A stretch of DNA of 39,405 nt from the NCBI GenBank assembly GCA_028346125.1, contig JAOMEV010000025.1, positions 1 to 39,405 of the forward strand. The letters run 5' to 3'. The DNA is from Bacteriovoracales bacterium (GTDB lineage: Bacteria > Bdellovibrionota > Bacteriovoracia > Bacteriovoracales > Bacteriovoracaceae). Under the pieces are notes generated by a model. The model did not search any database. It was not told where the DNA came from and was given only the letters and a program-made list of their open reading frames with translations. The position numbers and the translations under genes were made by a program. Positions 7,456-14,816 of this stretch are shown in pieces (positions within the stretch are counted from its first letter, which is position 1; each line of letters begins with the position of its first letter).

Positions 7456-8302
7456 AGAAAATGAAGACTTGATCAACAACTTCATCTATCTTGATATCTC
7501 GACCGATGGCCGAAAAGAAACGCTGAGGGTTATAGACTTCAAAAAAGAGTTCACAAATAATTTTTATTCCATTAACTTCGATGCTCCAACGGTCTTTCAC
7601 AATTCTCGTTTCATCTGAAGATTCAACCTCCAAAAAGACAGAATCTTTTTCTCTCATAATGAGAGGAAGGCTCGTATTTATTAATGGGCCATCTGTTTCA
7701 AAAATCTTTTTTATCCCACCCATGGCAACGTTTGAGCATTCTTTCATAAAATCATCAATATTTTTATCCGAGTTGATTAAAGAAGAAACTTCTTTTCTAT
7801 CAAAAATTGTTTTTAAATTTAATTTAGCATAGTTCAGGTCGCCCAAAATGAAGCTAAAAAGCTTTCCTGGGTTTTTTGTGTCCTCTTGAAAAAGGACTTC
7901 CTTATCTTCCACCTCTTCTGAATCAAAGTGGTATTTCATCCTTTCAAGACTAATTTCCCGACATGCCTTTTTCAAATTTTGAATTTTTTCAGGTAGCTTA
8001 TTAAACGAAGAATTTTCTAGTTCACTGTAATGAAGTACGGCCTTTTCATTAGCTGGGTAAGTTCTTATCATTGATTCAAGGTCTGTGTTTAAGTACTCAC
8101 AAATGGCCTCTAAATAATTAATGCTTTTATTTCCAACTTTTGATCCGGCAGCAATAATATCGTGAAGTGTGCTTGAGGGTATCCCACATTCTTTGGCCAA
8201 AGCGGACAAAGACATGTCTCTTGTTTCCAAAATGACCTCTAGCTTTTTCTTGAATATGCGAATGGCCTCGTCGCTTATTCCTACTACAATTTTTTCTTCC
8301 AT
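7454..8302 (-). CDS. HTH (XRE-like) protein fused to a CheX-like phosphatase domain
   Basis: This 282-residue cytoplasmic protein has two recognisable parts. Residues about 12-75 look like a Cro/C1-type helix-turn-helix (LSALAKECGIPSSTLHDII). Residues about 165-282 resemble CheX/CheC: helix KNIDDFMKECSNVAMGGI keeps the ExxN motif (E188, N191) that in CheX removes phosphate from a receiver domain, then SLPLIM and beta strands ending ICELFFEV. A helical linker with acidic residues joins them. I chose ATG 8302 because it has a TAGGTG ribosome binding site; the longer frame from 8395 has none. The divergent hybrid kinase carries a receiver domain, a natural substrate. The DNA-binding plus receiver-phosphatase combination is inferred, and the HTH assignment is firmer than the target. 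Confidence 0.72.
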   Translation of the reverse strand: MEEKIVVGISDEAIRIFKKKLEVILETRDMSLSALAKECGIPSSTLHDIIAAGSKVGNKSINYLEAICEYLNTDLESMIRTYPANEKAVLHYSELENSSFNKLPEKIQNLKKACREISLERMKYHFDSEEVEDKEVLFQEDTKNPGKLFSFILGDLNYAKLNLKTIFDRKEVSSLINSDKNIDDFMKECSNVAMGGIKKIFETDGPLINTSLPLIMREKDSVFLEVESSDETRIVKDRWSIEVNGIKIICELFFEVYNPQRFFSAIGRDIKIDEVVDQVFIF

Positions 8303-8396
8303 TTCGACACCTACTTTTTCTACTTTTTTTATTTTAGGTTCAGATGGAAAATAAAAAGAGAATCTTTCCAGAGTCAAAAAACAGTAACTTACCAAG

Positions 8397-8479
8397 GGTT
8401 GTCATTTCAGGTGGTTATATATTTAACCTTAAGCTCAATTTAGGATAGATGGTTGTCAATTATTTTTATTGACCACACC
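8397..8479. promoter_or_regulatory. Possible operator region between the divergent HTH-CheX and kinase genes
   Basis: The intergenic stretch carries the direct repeat GGTTGTCA at 8397-8404 and 8451-8458 (54 bases apart, about five helical turns), an inverted repeat GGTTA-N6-TAACC at 8413-8428, and a related reverse element TTGACCACACC at 8469-8479. This clustering suggests binding sites for the HTH protein encoded to the left. A weak minus-strand promoter (TTGACT at 8372-8377) for that gene lies beside them. Confidence 0.35.
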
Positions 8480-8525
8480 TAAACTATTGATAAATCTCGT
8501 TTTTGACCGAAAAGCCCTAAGACTT

Positions 8526-11318
8526 ATGGGAAAAGTAGCTATCACCATCTTGATTATAGGGTTCTGTATTTCTTTAGATTATTCTAAGGCCGCTCCTTTA
8601 TTTTTGGAAAATGGAAAAGAGTACTACAAGCTGGGTCTTCATTTAGATATTTTGGAAGACCCTACAAAAGAGCTGACCATTCATGATGTTAACACTAAGA
8701 AGTGGGCAAAGAAGTTTGTCACAAGCAAAGAAGAGGTTCCAAACTTTGGTTTTTCAAAATCTGCATTTTGGGTACGTTTTAAAATAAAGAATAAAACTCA
8801 GCATAAAAAATGGTTTCTTTCCCAAAACTATTATTATCATGACGAAGTTATATTATTTAGAAAAGTACAAGGTCATTGGAAGAGCAAAAAAACTGGAGAT
8901 ATGTATCCCTTTTCAACACGCGAAGTAGATGTTCGCCCAATCACGTTTAGCATCGCCCCCGGAGAAGAAGACCTTTATTTTCTTCGGGTTCAGGGTTCAA
9001 TCAACCAGCTCCAACTGAGTCTGGCCACACCTACAAAATTTTCTATAGATGAAAATAGAGAAACATATGCTTTGGGCCTCTTTTTTGGTCTCGTTCTCTC
9101 GATGGTGGCGTATAATGCCTTTATTTTCTTCTCCACAGGAAGTTCAAGCTACATCTATTATGTTCTTTATGTTTTTTTCTACGGCCTTTTTTTGGCCCAT
9201 TTTAATGGTTTCACCCAGATTCATCTTTTTAGGGATCTCCCCTGGATGAATAATAATGGAACGCTTCTCTGGGTAGGAGGAACAAGTCTCTTTCTTTCTT
9301 TTTTTACTATTAACTTTTTAGGTCTTAGAGATTCAACACCAAAAATATACAAAATCTTTGTCTTTCTCTCTTTTACAAGCTTTTTGGTTATGATTTCTTC
9401 AATTATATTTCCTTTCTACATCAATATAAGAATTTATACCATCCACTCTTTACTTGCTTTACCCATCATCTTTTATACAGCAATTTACAGAGTTAAAATG
9501 AATTACCGTCCGGCAAAGTATTATCTGTTCGCTTTTTCTTTAATGATCATTGGAACATTTACCATGACCCTTATTCCTTTCGATATAATTCCCTCAAATG
9601 CTTTCACGAATAAGGCCGGACTTTTAGGAAATGCCTTAGAGCTTATTTTTCTCTCCATGGGTCTTGCTGATAAATTCAACCTTATTCAGAAAGAATCCCT
9701 ACAAAAAGAAATTGAATACACAAGAAAGCTAAAAATTAGCTCCTTAAAAGAAAAAGAGACCTATCGGCAATTGCAGATAGTTCACAATCAACTCCTTGTC
9801 GCCAATGAAGACCTTGAAACCAAAGTAGAAAAGAGAACAATTGAACTCAATAAATCTTTAAATCAGTTAAAAAGCTTCACAGAAGAAAGATCCAATTTTT
9901 TTGCAAAACTCAGTCATGAGTTAAGAACCCCTTTAAACTCAATTCTGGGATTTTCCAATATTCTTTTAGAGGAAAACAGTAAAGGTTCAGAGGTCAATAA
10001 ATTCAATAAAGATGAATATCTAAACTGTGTTATTTCTAGTGGTAATACTCTTCTAGGTCTTATTAATGAGGTTCATGATATTACAAAGCTAGATCTAGGT
10101 AAATTAAAGCTAAACTATAACTCTTTTTCACTTAAGAACCTACTAAACAACATTTCCACCTATCTTATTAGCGAGTGTGAGAAAAAAGGCCTTCTTTTTT
10201 ATTTTAAAATGGATGAAACTCTCCCCACAAATATTATTTTAGATGAGCTTCGCCTAAAACAAGTCCTTTCGAACCTTCTGGAAAATGCCCTCAAATTTAC
10301 CGACGATGGTTTTATATCTCTAAAGGTCTCCTCTCAAAATTCTGGTGATAAAGTTGATCTTAAATTTGTTATTGAGGACTCTGGGCCTGGCATCAATGAT
10401 AAAGAAATCGGCCTTATTTTTGACGAATTTTATTCAAACTCCCTTGAAAAGGAAAAAAGTGATAAAGCAACTTTTAGTAGCGGTATTGGCCTTTACATTA
10501 CTAAGAAATTAGTTGAAAAAATGGACGGTCAAATATTTGTTAAAAGCAAGCTTAAAAAAGGAGCTACTTTTGAAATAATATTGAAAGATGTTAAACCTGA
10601 TACAAAAGAAGTAGAAGAGGGCAAAATAAAACTTTCATATGACTTTTTATCCAACCAAATCCTTATTGCTGATGACCACGAACAAAATATTAAACTTCTT
10701 AAGGCCTATCTCTCAGAAAGTAATTTAATTATTGAAGTAGCGACCAATGGTCCTGAACTCGTAGAAAAAGCAACAAAGCTACGCCCAAAATTAATCTTAA
10801 CAGATGTAAAGATGCCTATTTATGGCGGTCATGAGGCCCTAAAAGGTTTAAGAAAAAAAGATGAAACAAAAAATATTCCCATCGTCGGAATTTCGGCCAT
10901 CAGCCTCCATGAAGACGTAAAAAAGGAATTCAGTGACTTTTTAAACAAACCAGTTTCGAAAGAGACTATTATTAAAACTCTTAAAAAATACCTTGGTTAT
11001 AAAGAATTTGAAGCAAGTTCTCTTGATAAAAAACCAGCGGCCCTATTCGCGTTGAAATCTGATCTTGAATCTAAAGAAAATGATATCCTTATCCAAATGA
11101 GAAAACATTTTAAAAAGGACTTAGAGCTCCAGGACATAACAAATATAGAAACCTATTGTTCTCAGCTCAAAAATGAAATTAAAAACACAAAATTAGAATA
11201 CCTTAACCAGTGGCTCGACCAAATTATCCTCAAAGCAAATATCTTCGAAATAGATTATATTAACCGAATTCTTAAAGATGCCATTGCGGCCATCGATAAT
11301 TTTCTGGAAGGTAAATAG
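8526..11318 (+). CDS. 7TMR-DISM hybrid histidine kinase with receiver domain
   Basis: This is a sensor kinase of about 930 residues. It has a signal peptide, a periplasmic 7TMR-DISMED2-like beta domain (to about residue 180), a seven-helix membrane block (roughly 185-400), a coiled coil, and HisKA with the phospho-acceptor His in SHELRTPLNS (8526-based residue 464). The HATPase shows NLLENALKFT, DSGPGI and GIGLYITKKL, then a receiver with DDHEQN, phospho-acceptor Asp in ILTDVKMP, and lysine in LNKPVS. A helical tail of about 110 residues follows with no Hpt histidine. ATG 8526 opens the signal peptide; an in-frame TTG at 8469 would add 19 residues, and neither has a clear ribosome binding site. 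It likely senses an outside ligand and signals to the following response regulator. Confidence 0.88.
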   Translation: MGKVAITILIIGFCISLDYSKAAPLFLENGKEYYKLGLHLDILEDPTKELTIHDVNTKKWAKKFVTSKEEVPNFGFSKSAFWVRFKIKNKTQHKKWFLSQNYYYHDEVILFRKVQGHWKSKKTGDMYPFSTREVDVRPITFSIAPGEEDLYFLRVQGSINQLQLSLATPTKFSIDENRETYALGLFFGLVLSMVAYNAFIFFSTGSSSYIYYVLYVFFYGLFLAHFNGFTQIHLFRDLPWMNNNGTLLWVGGTSLFLSFFTINFLGLRDSTPKIYKIFVFLSFTSFLVMISSIIFPFYINIRIYTIHSLLALPIIFYTAIYRVKMNYRPAKYYLFAFSLMIIGTFTMTLIPFDIIPSNAFTNKAGLLGNALELIFLSMGLADKFNLIQKESLQKEIEYTRKLKISSLKEKETYRQLQIVHNQLLVANEDLETKVEKRTIELNKSLNQLKSFTEERSNFFAKLSHELRTPLNSILGFSNILLEENSKGSEVNKFNKDEYLNCVISSGNTLLGLINEVHDITKLDLGKLKLNYNSFSLKNLLNNISTYLISECEKKGLLFYFKMDETLPTNIILDELRLKQVLSNLLENALKFTDDGFISLKVSSQNSGDKVDLKFVIEDSGPGINDKEIGLIFDEFYSNSLEKEKSDKATFSSGIGLYITKKLVEKMDGQIFVKSKLKKGATFEIILKDVKPDTKEVEEGKIKLSYDFLSNQILIADDHEQNIKLLKAYLSESNLIIEVATNGPELVEKATKLRPKLILTDVKMPIYGGHEALKGLRKKDETKNIPIVGISAISLHEDVKKEFSDFLNKPVSKETIIKTLKKYLGYKEFEASSLDKKPAALFALKSDLESKENDILIQMRKHFKKDLELQDITNIETYCSQLKNEIKNTKLEYLNQWLDQIILKANIFEIDYINRILKDAIAAIDNFLEGK

Positions 11319-11357
11319 ATTCTATTGATTTGGAAACCGAATATTTTACATTCTGAT

Positions 11358-11387
11358 TTGACATAAATTTAAAATTCTGGATATGAA
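11358..11387 (+). promoter_or_regulatory. Promoter candidate of the sigma-54 response regulator gene
   Basis: TTGACA (11358-11363), 18 bases, then TATGAA (11382-11387), a 4/6 match to the -10 consensus. The ATG at 11394 is exactly seven bases past the -10 box, again the leaderless geometry. It would allow the regulator to be made independently of the kinase, whose stop is at 11318. Confidence 0.45.
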
Positions 11388-11393
11388 CACTTT

Positions 11394-12767
11394 ATGAAAA
11401 ATTCTATCCGTATTTTAATTGTTGAAGACGATAAATACTTCAGAGAAGAGCTTTCTGAAGGGCTTAGAAGCTTTGGTCCCATTGATGAAGCAGAAACCTT
11501 TCTCAATGCCCAAGACCTCCTTTTAAACAACTTCTACCACGTTGTTCTTATTGACCTTAATCTTTCTGGGCAAAATGAAGGTTTGGATCTCATCGGAATG
11601 GCCTCTAAAAAAGGCTCTGTCCCGATAGTTTTAACTGGGCATCAGCAAAATGAAATCATTTCCAAGGCCTACTCTTTGGGATGCCGGCATTACTTTAATA
11701 AGCTCGACATCAAAAGTGATATTCAAAAAAAATTAGGCCCTTACCTTAAGGCACTTGGTGAAGAAAACTTTAAAGACTTTTTTACCAAAGATTTTATTAC
11801 CCAAGATAAAAAACTTATTAAGAAAATAGAACTTTTAAAATATCAGAATTTAAACTCAGATCAAAAAGTCCTCCTTTTAGGTCCTACAGGTGTTGGTAAG
11901 ACAAGAATTGCAAAACTCATTCATGAACTTTCCCAGGATAAAGGTGAGTTCGTTCATGTTAATGTTTCTGAAATTCCCGAAACACTTGCTGAAGGACTTC
12001 TTTTTGGACATCAAAAAGGATCATTTACGGGTGCACTTAATGACCAGGAAGGGCTTTTAAAAAAGGCCGATGGAGGAACCCTTTTCCTCGATGAAATCGG
12101 TACCATACCCCTACACCTCCAGAAAAAGCTTTTGAAGGCCATTGAAACAAAAGAGTTCACACCCTTAGGTTCAAAAAGGTCTGTTAAATCAAACTTCAGA
12201 CTTATCAGTGCCACTTGTGACTGTTTAAGTACCAAAATAGAGAAAAAGGAATTCAGGCTCGATTTTTATTTTAGAATTAAAGGAATAGAGATAGACATCA
12301 CCCCCTTGCAGGAAAGGGTTGAAGATATTCCTCTTCTTATCAATTATTTTTTAAAGAATACTCTTCGAAAAATTGTCTTCTCCCCAGAGGCCCTTGAATG
12401 CCTTCAAAATTATGACTGGCATGGAAACGTTCGAGAGCTGGAAAACCTTATAAGAGAGCTCTCAGAGAATGAATCGGGACTTATACATAAAGAGCAACTC
12501 CCTTTCCATATTCAAAAAAATAAAAACCCCTTTAGAAAAAAAGAGGACACGACTCTTTATAGTAAAACGCTTTCAAAATATATAAAGAAAAACGGTCTAA
12601 GAGATCTCATCTCACAATTAGAAGAAGAAGCGTTCAAAGAGGCCTTTAAGGAATTTAAGGGTAAGATAACAAAAGTTCAAAAGGCCCTTCAAATCTCTTC
12701 AACGGCCTGTTACAGGATCATGGAAAATATCAATCAAAAGGAAATTATCAAATGGAAAAGCAACTAG
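11394..12767 (+). CDS. Sigma-54-dependent response regulator (NtrC family)
   Basis: The 457 residues show the three NtrC-type modules. The receiver (about 1-120) has VEDD near residue 10 and phospho-acceptor Asp54 in LIDLNLSG. The AAA+ domain (about 140-375) has Walker A GPTGVGKT (163-170), GSFTGA (209-214), which contacts sigma-54, Walker B LFLDEIG (Asp233-Glu234), and arginines in FRLDFYFR. The C-terminal Fis-like HTH (about 415-457) reads ITKVQKALQISSTACYRI. GSFTGA replaces the usual GAFTGA; both occur in working activators. It sits 75 bases after the kinase stop, so it is the likely cognate regulator. Target promoters are not visible in this window: I found no clear TGGCAC-N5-TTGC match. 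Confidence 0.93.
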   Translation: MKNSIRILIVEDDKYFREELSEGLRSFGPIDEAETFLNAQDLLLNNFYHVVLIDLNLSGQNEGLDLIGMASKKGSVPIVLTGHQQNEIISKAYSLGCRHYFNKLDIKSDIQKKLGPYLKALGEENFKDFFTKDFITQDKKLIKKIELLKYQNLNSDQKVLLLGPTGVGKTRIAKLIHELSQDKGEFVHVNVSEIPETLAEGLLFGHQKGSFTGALNDQEGLLKKADGGTLFLDEIGTIPLHLQKKLLKAIETKEFTPLGSKRSVKSNFRLISATCDCLSTKIEKKEFRLDFYFRIKGIEIDITPLQERVEDIPLLINYFLKNTLRKIVFSPEALECLQNYDWHGNVRELENLIRELSENESGLIHKEQLPFHIQKNKNPFRKKEDTTLYSKTLSKYIKKNGLRDLISQLEEEAFKEAFKEFKGKITKVQKALQISSTACYRIMENINQKEIIKWKSN

Positions 12768-12925
12768 ATAAAACCTTCCATAACCTGACTGCCTCCCACA
12801 TAAGAATGGAATGTATCCTTAAGAAATTGCAAAAGTCCGATTTAAAAAACATCGATTCAGAACTTATGGAAGACCTTATTAAATCATGGGAAGACTTTGG
12901 AAAAGAGATTAAAAACTTGATTTGA
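12752..12925 (+). CDS. 57-residue helical protein overlapping the response regulator
   Basis: This small ORF begins with ATG at 12752, inside the last codons of the sigma-54 regulator in a different frame, with an AAGGA element about nine bases before it. The product starts MEKQLDKTFHNLTASH and ends WEDFGKEIKNLI. It looks fully helical, acidic-basic mixed, with one cysteine and no signal peptide. The 16-base overlap would couple its translation to the regulator, so a helper or antagonist of that protein is a reasonable guess. No family is recognised. It ends five bases before the convergent 12930 gene. It may be spurious, but the ribosome binding site, frame shift and helix-rich composition favour a real gene. 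Confidence 0.5.
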   Translation: MEKQLDKTFHNLTASHIRMECILKKLQKSDLKNIDSELMEDLIKSWEDFGKEIKNLI

Positions 12926-12929
12926 TTCT

Positions 12930-13136
12930 TTATTTCTTTTTAATGCCAAATAGTCCATGCCTTAAATAAACATCAGCAGCATTGGCCATAGAAGCTGTTA
13001 CCTCACCCTTAAGTCTAAGATCAATAATTTGCTGAAAAAGCTCAACGACTTCATTTTTTGACAACTTACCATCATTAAACCTACAGACGGCCGTGGGAAG
13101 AGGTAAAAATTCTTTGCCAATATTTACAAAGCTCAA
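12930..13136 (-). CDS. Small conserved-looking protein, phage-protein-like
   Basis: This 68-residue product reads MSFVNIGKEFLPLPTAVCRF, then NDGKLSKNEVVELFQQIIDL and a helical tail with a KKK end. The KLSKNEVVELFQ stretch recalls small phage and Bacteroidetes/Proteobacteria proteins of unknown function that have DGKLSKEEVVKLFQ-like cores; that is from memory and unverified. The start is TTG, chosen because TAGGAG lies seven bases upstream. It stands alone between the signalling island and the sec operon. A short cytoplasmic protein; no function can be assigned. Confidence 0.6.
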   Translation of the reverse strand: MSFVNIGKEFLPLPTAVCRFNDGKLSKNEVVELFQQIIDLRLKGEVTASMANAADVYLRHGLFGIKKK

Positions 13137-13243
13137 AGGTTACTCCTATATCCTTATTCTATAATAAATTTGAGTTCTTCAAAAAAGTCCAAAGGTGGTT
13201 CAAACTGCTTTTTTTGGTCTGAGGGTAAATAAATTTTATCGGA

Positions 13244-13274
13244 TATTGAAAAATCAATAGTTTAGGGCCCTAAA
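13244..13274. repeat. Two adjacent inverted repeats 3' of the sec operon
   Basis: TATTGA-AAAA-TCAATA (13244-13259) and the perfect 14-base palindrome TTTAGGGCCCTAAA (13261-13274) abut, the latter two bases from the stop codon of the last sec-operon gene. They could act as a weak terminator pair or as a protein-binding site; the palindrome is centred on GGCC, the tetramer enriched in this window. Confidence 0.5.
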
Positions 13275-13276
13275 TA

Positions 13277-13843
13277 TCATATGAAGACCTTATAAATAAC
13301 ACCCAAAGTTGGAACAACTTCCTGGTAAAAAAAGGCCAAAAAGACAGCAACTCTCAGTGTAAAAAGTATGAGTACTCGCTTCATTAAACCTAGGATAAAA
13401 GATTCCTCCTCATCCTGGGAGTTTTTTAAGTAGACTCCTAAAAGAATAGTCAAAATAAAAAAGACGGCATAAAGAACAAGTAACTTCTTTTTGAAAACTA
13501 ATTTAAACAGCTGGGGGAGTGCCTTTTCATGAGTAAACTCTTCGGCCAAGAATTTGTAAAGAATGGGGTAACGCTCAAAAATTCCTCGAAAGGGAGATTT
13601 TTCCAGTCTTTTTTTTAAAAAGGGAACGACTTCTTTTTTGTCCAAGCTTCTTAAATAGGTGACAACCCTTTCAGCTTTTTCCAGAAGAGCCTTCTCATCC
13701 TTATTCTTAAGGTCTTTAAAGTTAAAAACTTCAACCTGTTCAGAAAGACGTATAGGCCTCTTTTTCCTTTCTTTAGAAAGAGAATCCACTTGAGAAAAAG
13801 AAGGAACAATAAAAAAGAGATAAATAAAGAAAAAGGTCCTCAT
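13277..13843 (-). CDS. Exported membrane protein of unknown function, last gene of the sec operon
   Basis: This 188-residue product has a signal peptide (MRTFFFIYLFFIVPSFSQ), a charged periplasmic stretch (about 20-115, rich in K, E, R), and two closely spaced transmembrane helices near 118-135 and 150-175 (LLVLYAVFFILTILLGVYL, then RVLILFTLRVAVFLAFFYQEV). No family is recognised. It follows secF by 26 bases with an AAAGGA ribosome binding site seven bases before ATG, so it is probably co-transcribed with it. Position suggests a lineage-specific accessory of export, but nothing in the sequence demonstrates this. Confidence 0.72.
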   Translation of the reverse strand: MRTFFFIYLFFIVPSFSQVDSLSKERKKRPIRLSEQVEVFNFKDLKNKDEKALLEKAERVVTYLRSLDKKEVVPFLKKRLEKSPFRGIFERYPILYKFLAEEFTHEKALPQLFKLVFKKKLLVLYAVFFILTILLGVYLKNSQDEEESFILGLMKRVLILFTLRVAVFLAFFYQEVVPTLGVIYKVFI

Positions 13844-13869
13844 CCTTAAGTCCTTTTTTATATTTTTTT

Positions 13870-14796
13870 TTAAGCACTGGCCTTTACAGAGAATTCATTC
13901 TTTTTTTTTAGAGTGTCAAAAAGAAGTGTCACAGGAGCAGCTACAAAAATAGAGCTATATGTCCCGACAATAACCCCTAAAGAGATCGCAAAAAAGAAAT
14001 CTCTGATGGCAAGCCCACCATAAAAATACATACTAAGACCAACAAAGAGAGTTGTTCCCGAAGTCAATATGGTACGAGAGAGAGTTTCATTGGCAGCTCT
14101 ATTAATAAGAACTGAAAGGTCACCAACATCCGGCTCACGCTCTTCATGTTCACGAACACGGTCGTAAATAACAACAGTATCGTTGACAGAATATCCGATA
14201 ACCGCCAAAAGGGCCGCCACTGTCTGGAGCGTAAACTCAGTTCCTGTGAAGGCAAAAATACCCAAGATAATTGAGACATCATGGAAAAGAGCAAAAATGG
14301 CCCCTGGTGAATATTTGAAATCAAACCGAAGTCCAATATAAACCATAATAACAATCAAGGCCCAACCCATGGCCTGGAAACCTGCAACTCTTAAACTTGC
14401 TCCGGCCTTTGGCCCAACAATATCAACTTTTCTTATCTTAGGAGCGTTACCAACAAGCCCTGTTTTAAGTGCTGTTCCGACTGATTCCGTAAGAGCATTA
14501 AGGTTTTTTTCATCTCCAGGAACTTTAACGAGGAATTCGTTGTCCCCTTTTTCCCCAATGGTCTGAACACTCACATTTTTGAACCCACCGCTTTTCAAGG
14601 ACTTTCTTAAAGCTTCAAGAGGCAGCGCTTCTTCAAACTTTACCTGAATTTCAGCTCCCCCTCTAAAGTCGACCCCATAATTCATATTGGAGAAAAGACC
14701 AACAAGAGAAATCACAACAAGCCCAACAGATAAAATACTAGTAAATTTAAACTTACTGACAAAATCGAAATTGGCATTTTTAATAAATTCAACCAT
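13870..14796 (-). CDS. secF: Protein translocase subunit SecF
   Basis: The 308-residue protein shows the standard SecF plan of six membrane helices with the first periplasmic domain between helices 1 and 2. Signatures are MNYGVDFRGGAEIQV near residue 40 and GYSVNDTVVIYDRVREH near 200, the conserved proton-path region, followed by SRTILTSGTTLFV. Together with SecD it uses the proton-motive force to pull proteins through SecYEG from the periplasmic side. The ATG has GAGGAC upstream, and secD ends 20 bases before it. Length and order are normal. It is the penultimate gene of the queA-tgt-yajC-tatA-secD-secF run. Confidence 0.97.
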   Translation of the reverse strand: MVEFIKNANFDFVSKFKFTSILSVGLVVISLVGLFSNMNYGVDFRGGAEIQVKFEEALPLEALRKSLKSGGFKNVSVQTIGEKGDNEFLVKVPGDEKNLNALTESVGTALKTGLVGNAPKIRKVDIVGPKAGASLRVAGFQAMGWALIVIMVYIGLRFDFKYSPGAIFALFHDVSIILGIFAFTGTEFTLQTVAALLAVIGYSVNDTVVIYDRVREHEEREPDVGDLSVLINRAANETLSRTILTSGTTLFVGLSMYFYGGLAIRDFFFAISLGVIVGTYSSIFVAAPVTLLFDTLKKKNEFSVKASA

Positions 14797-14816
14797 TTTT
14801 TATGTCCTCACCTAAA

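Noticed and set aside
10621..11318. Hpt (histidine phosphotransfer) domain at the end of the hybrid kinase
   Set aside because: The tail is helical but has no conserved HxxKG-type histidine, so it is described only as an unassigned tail.
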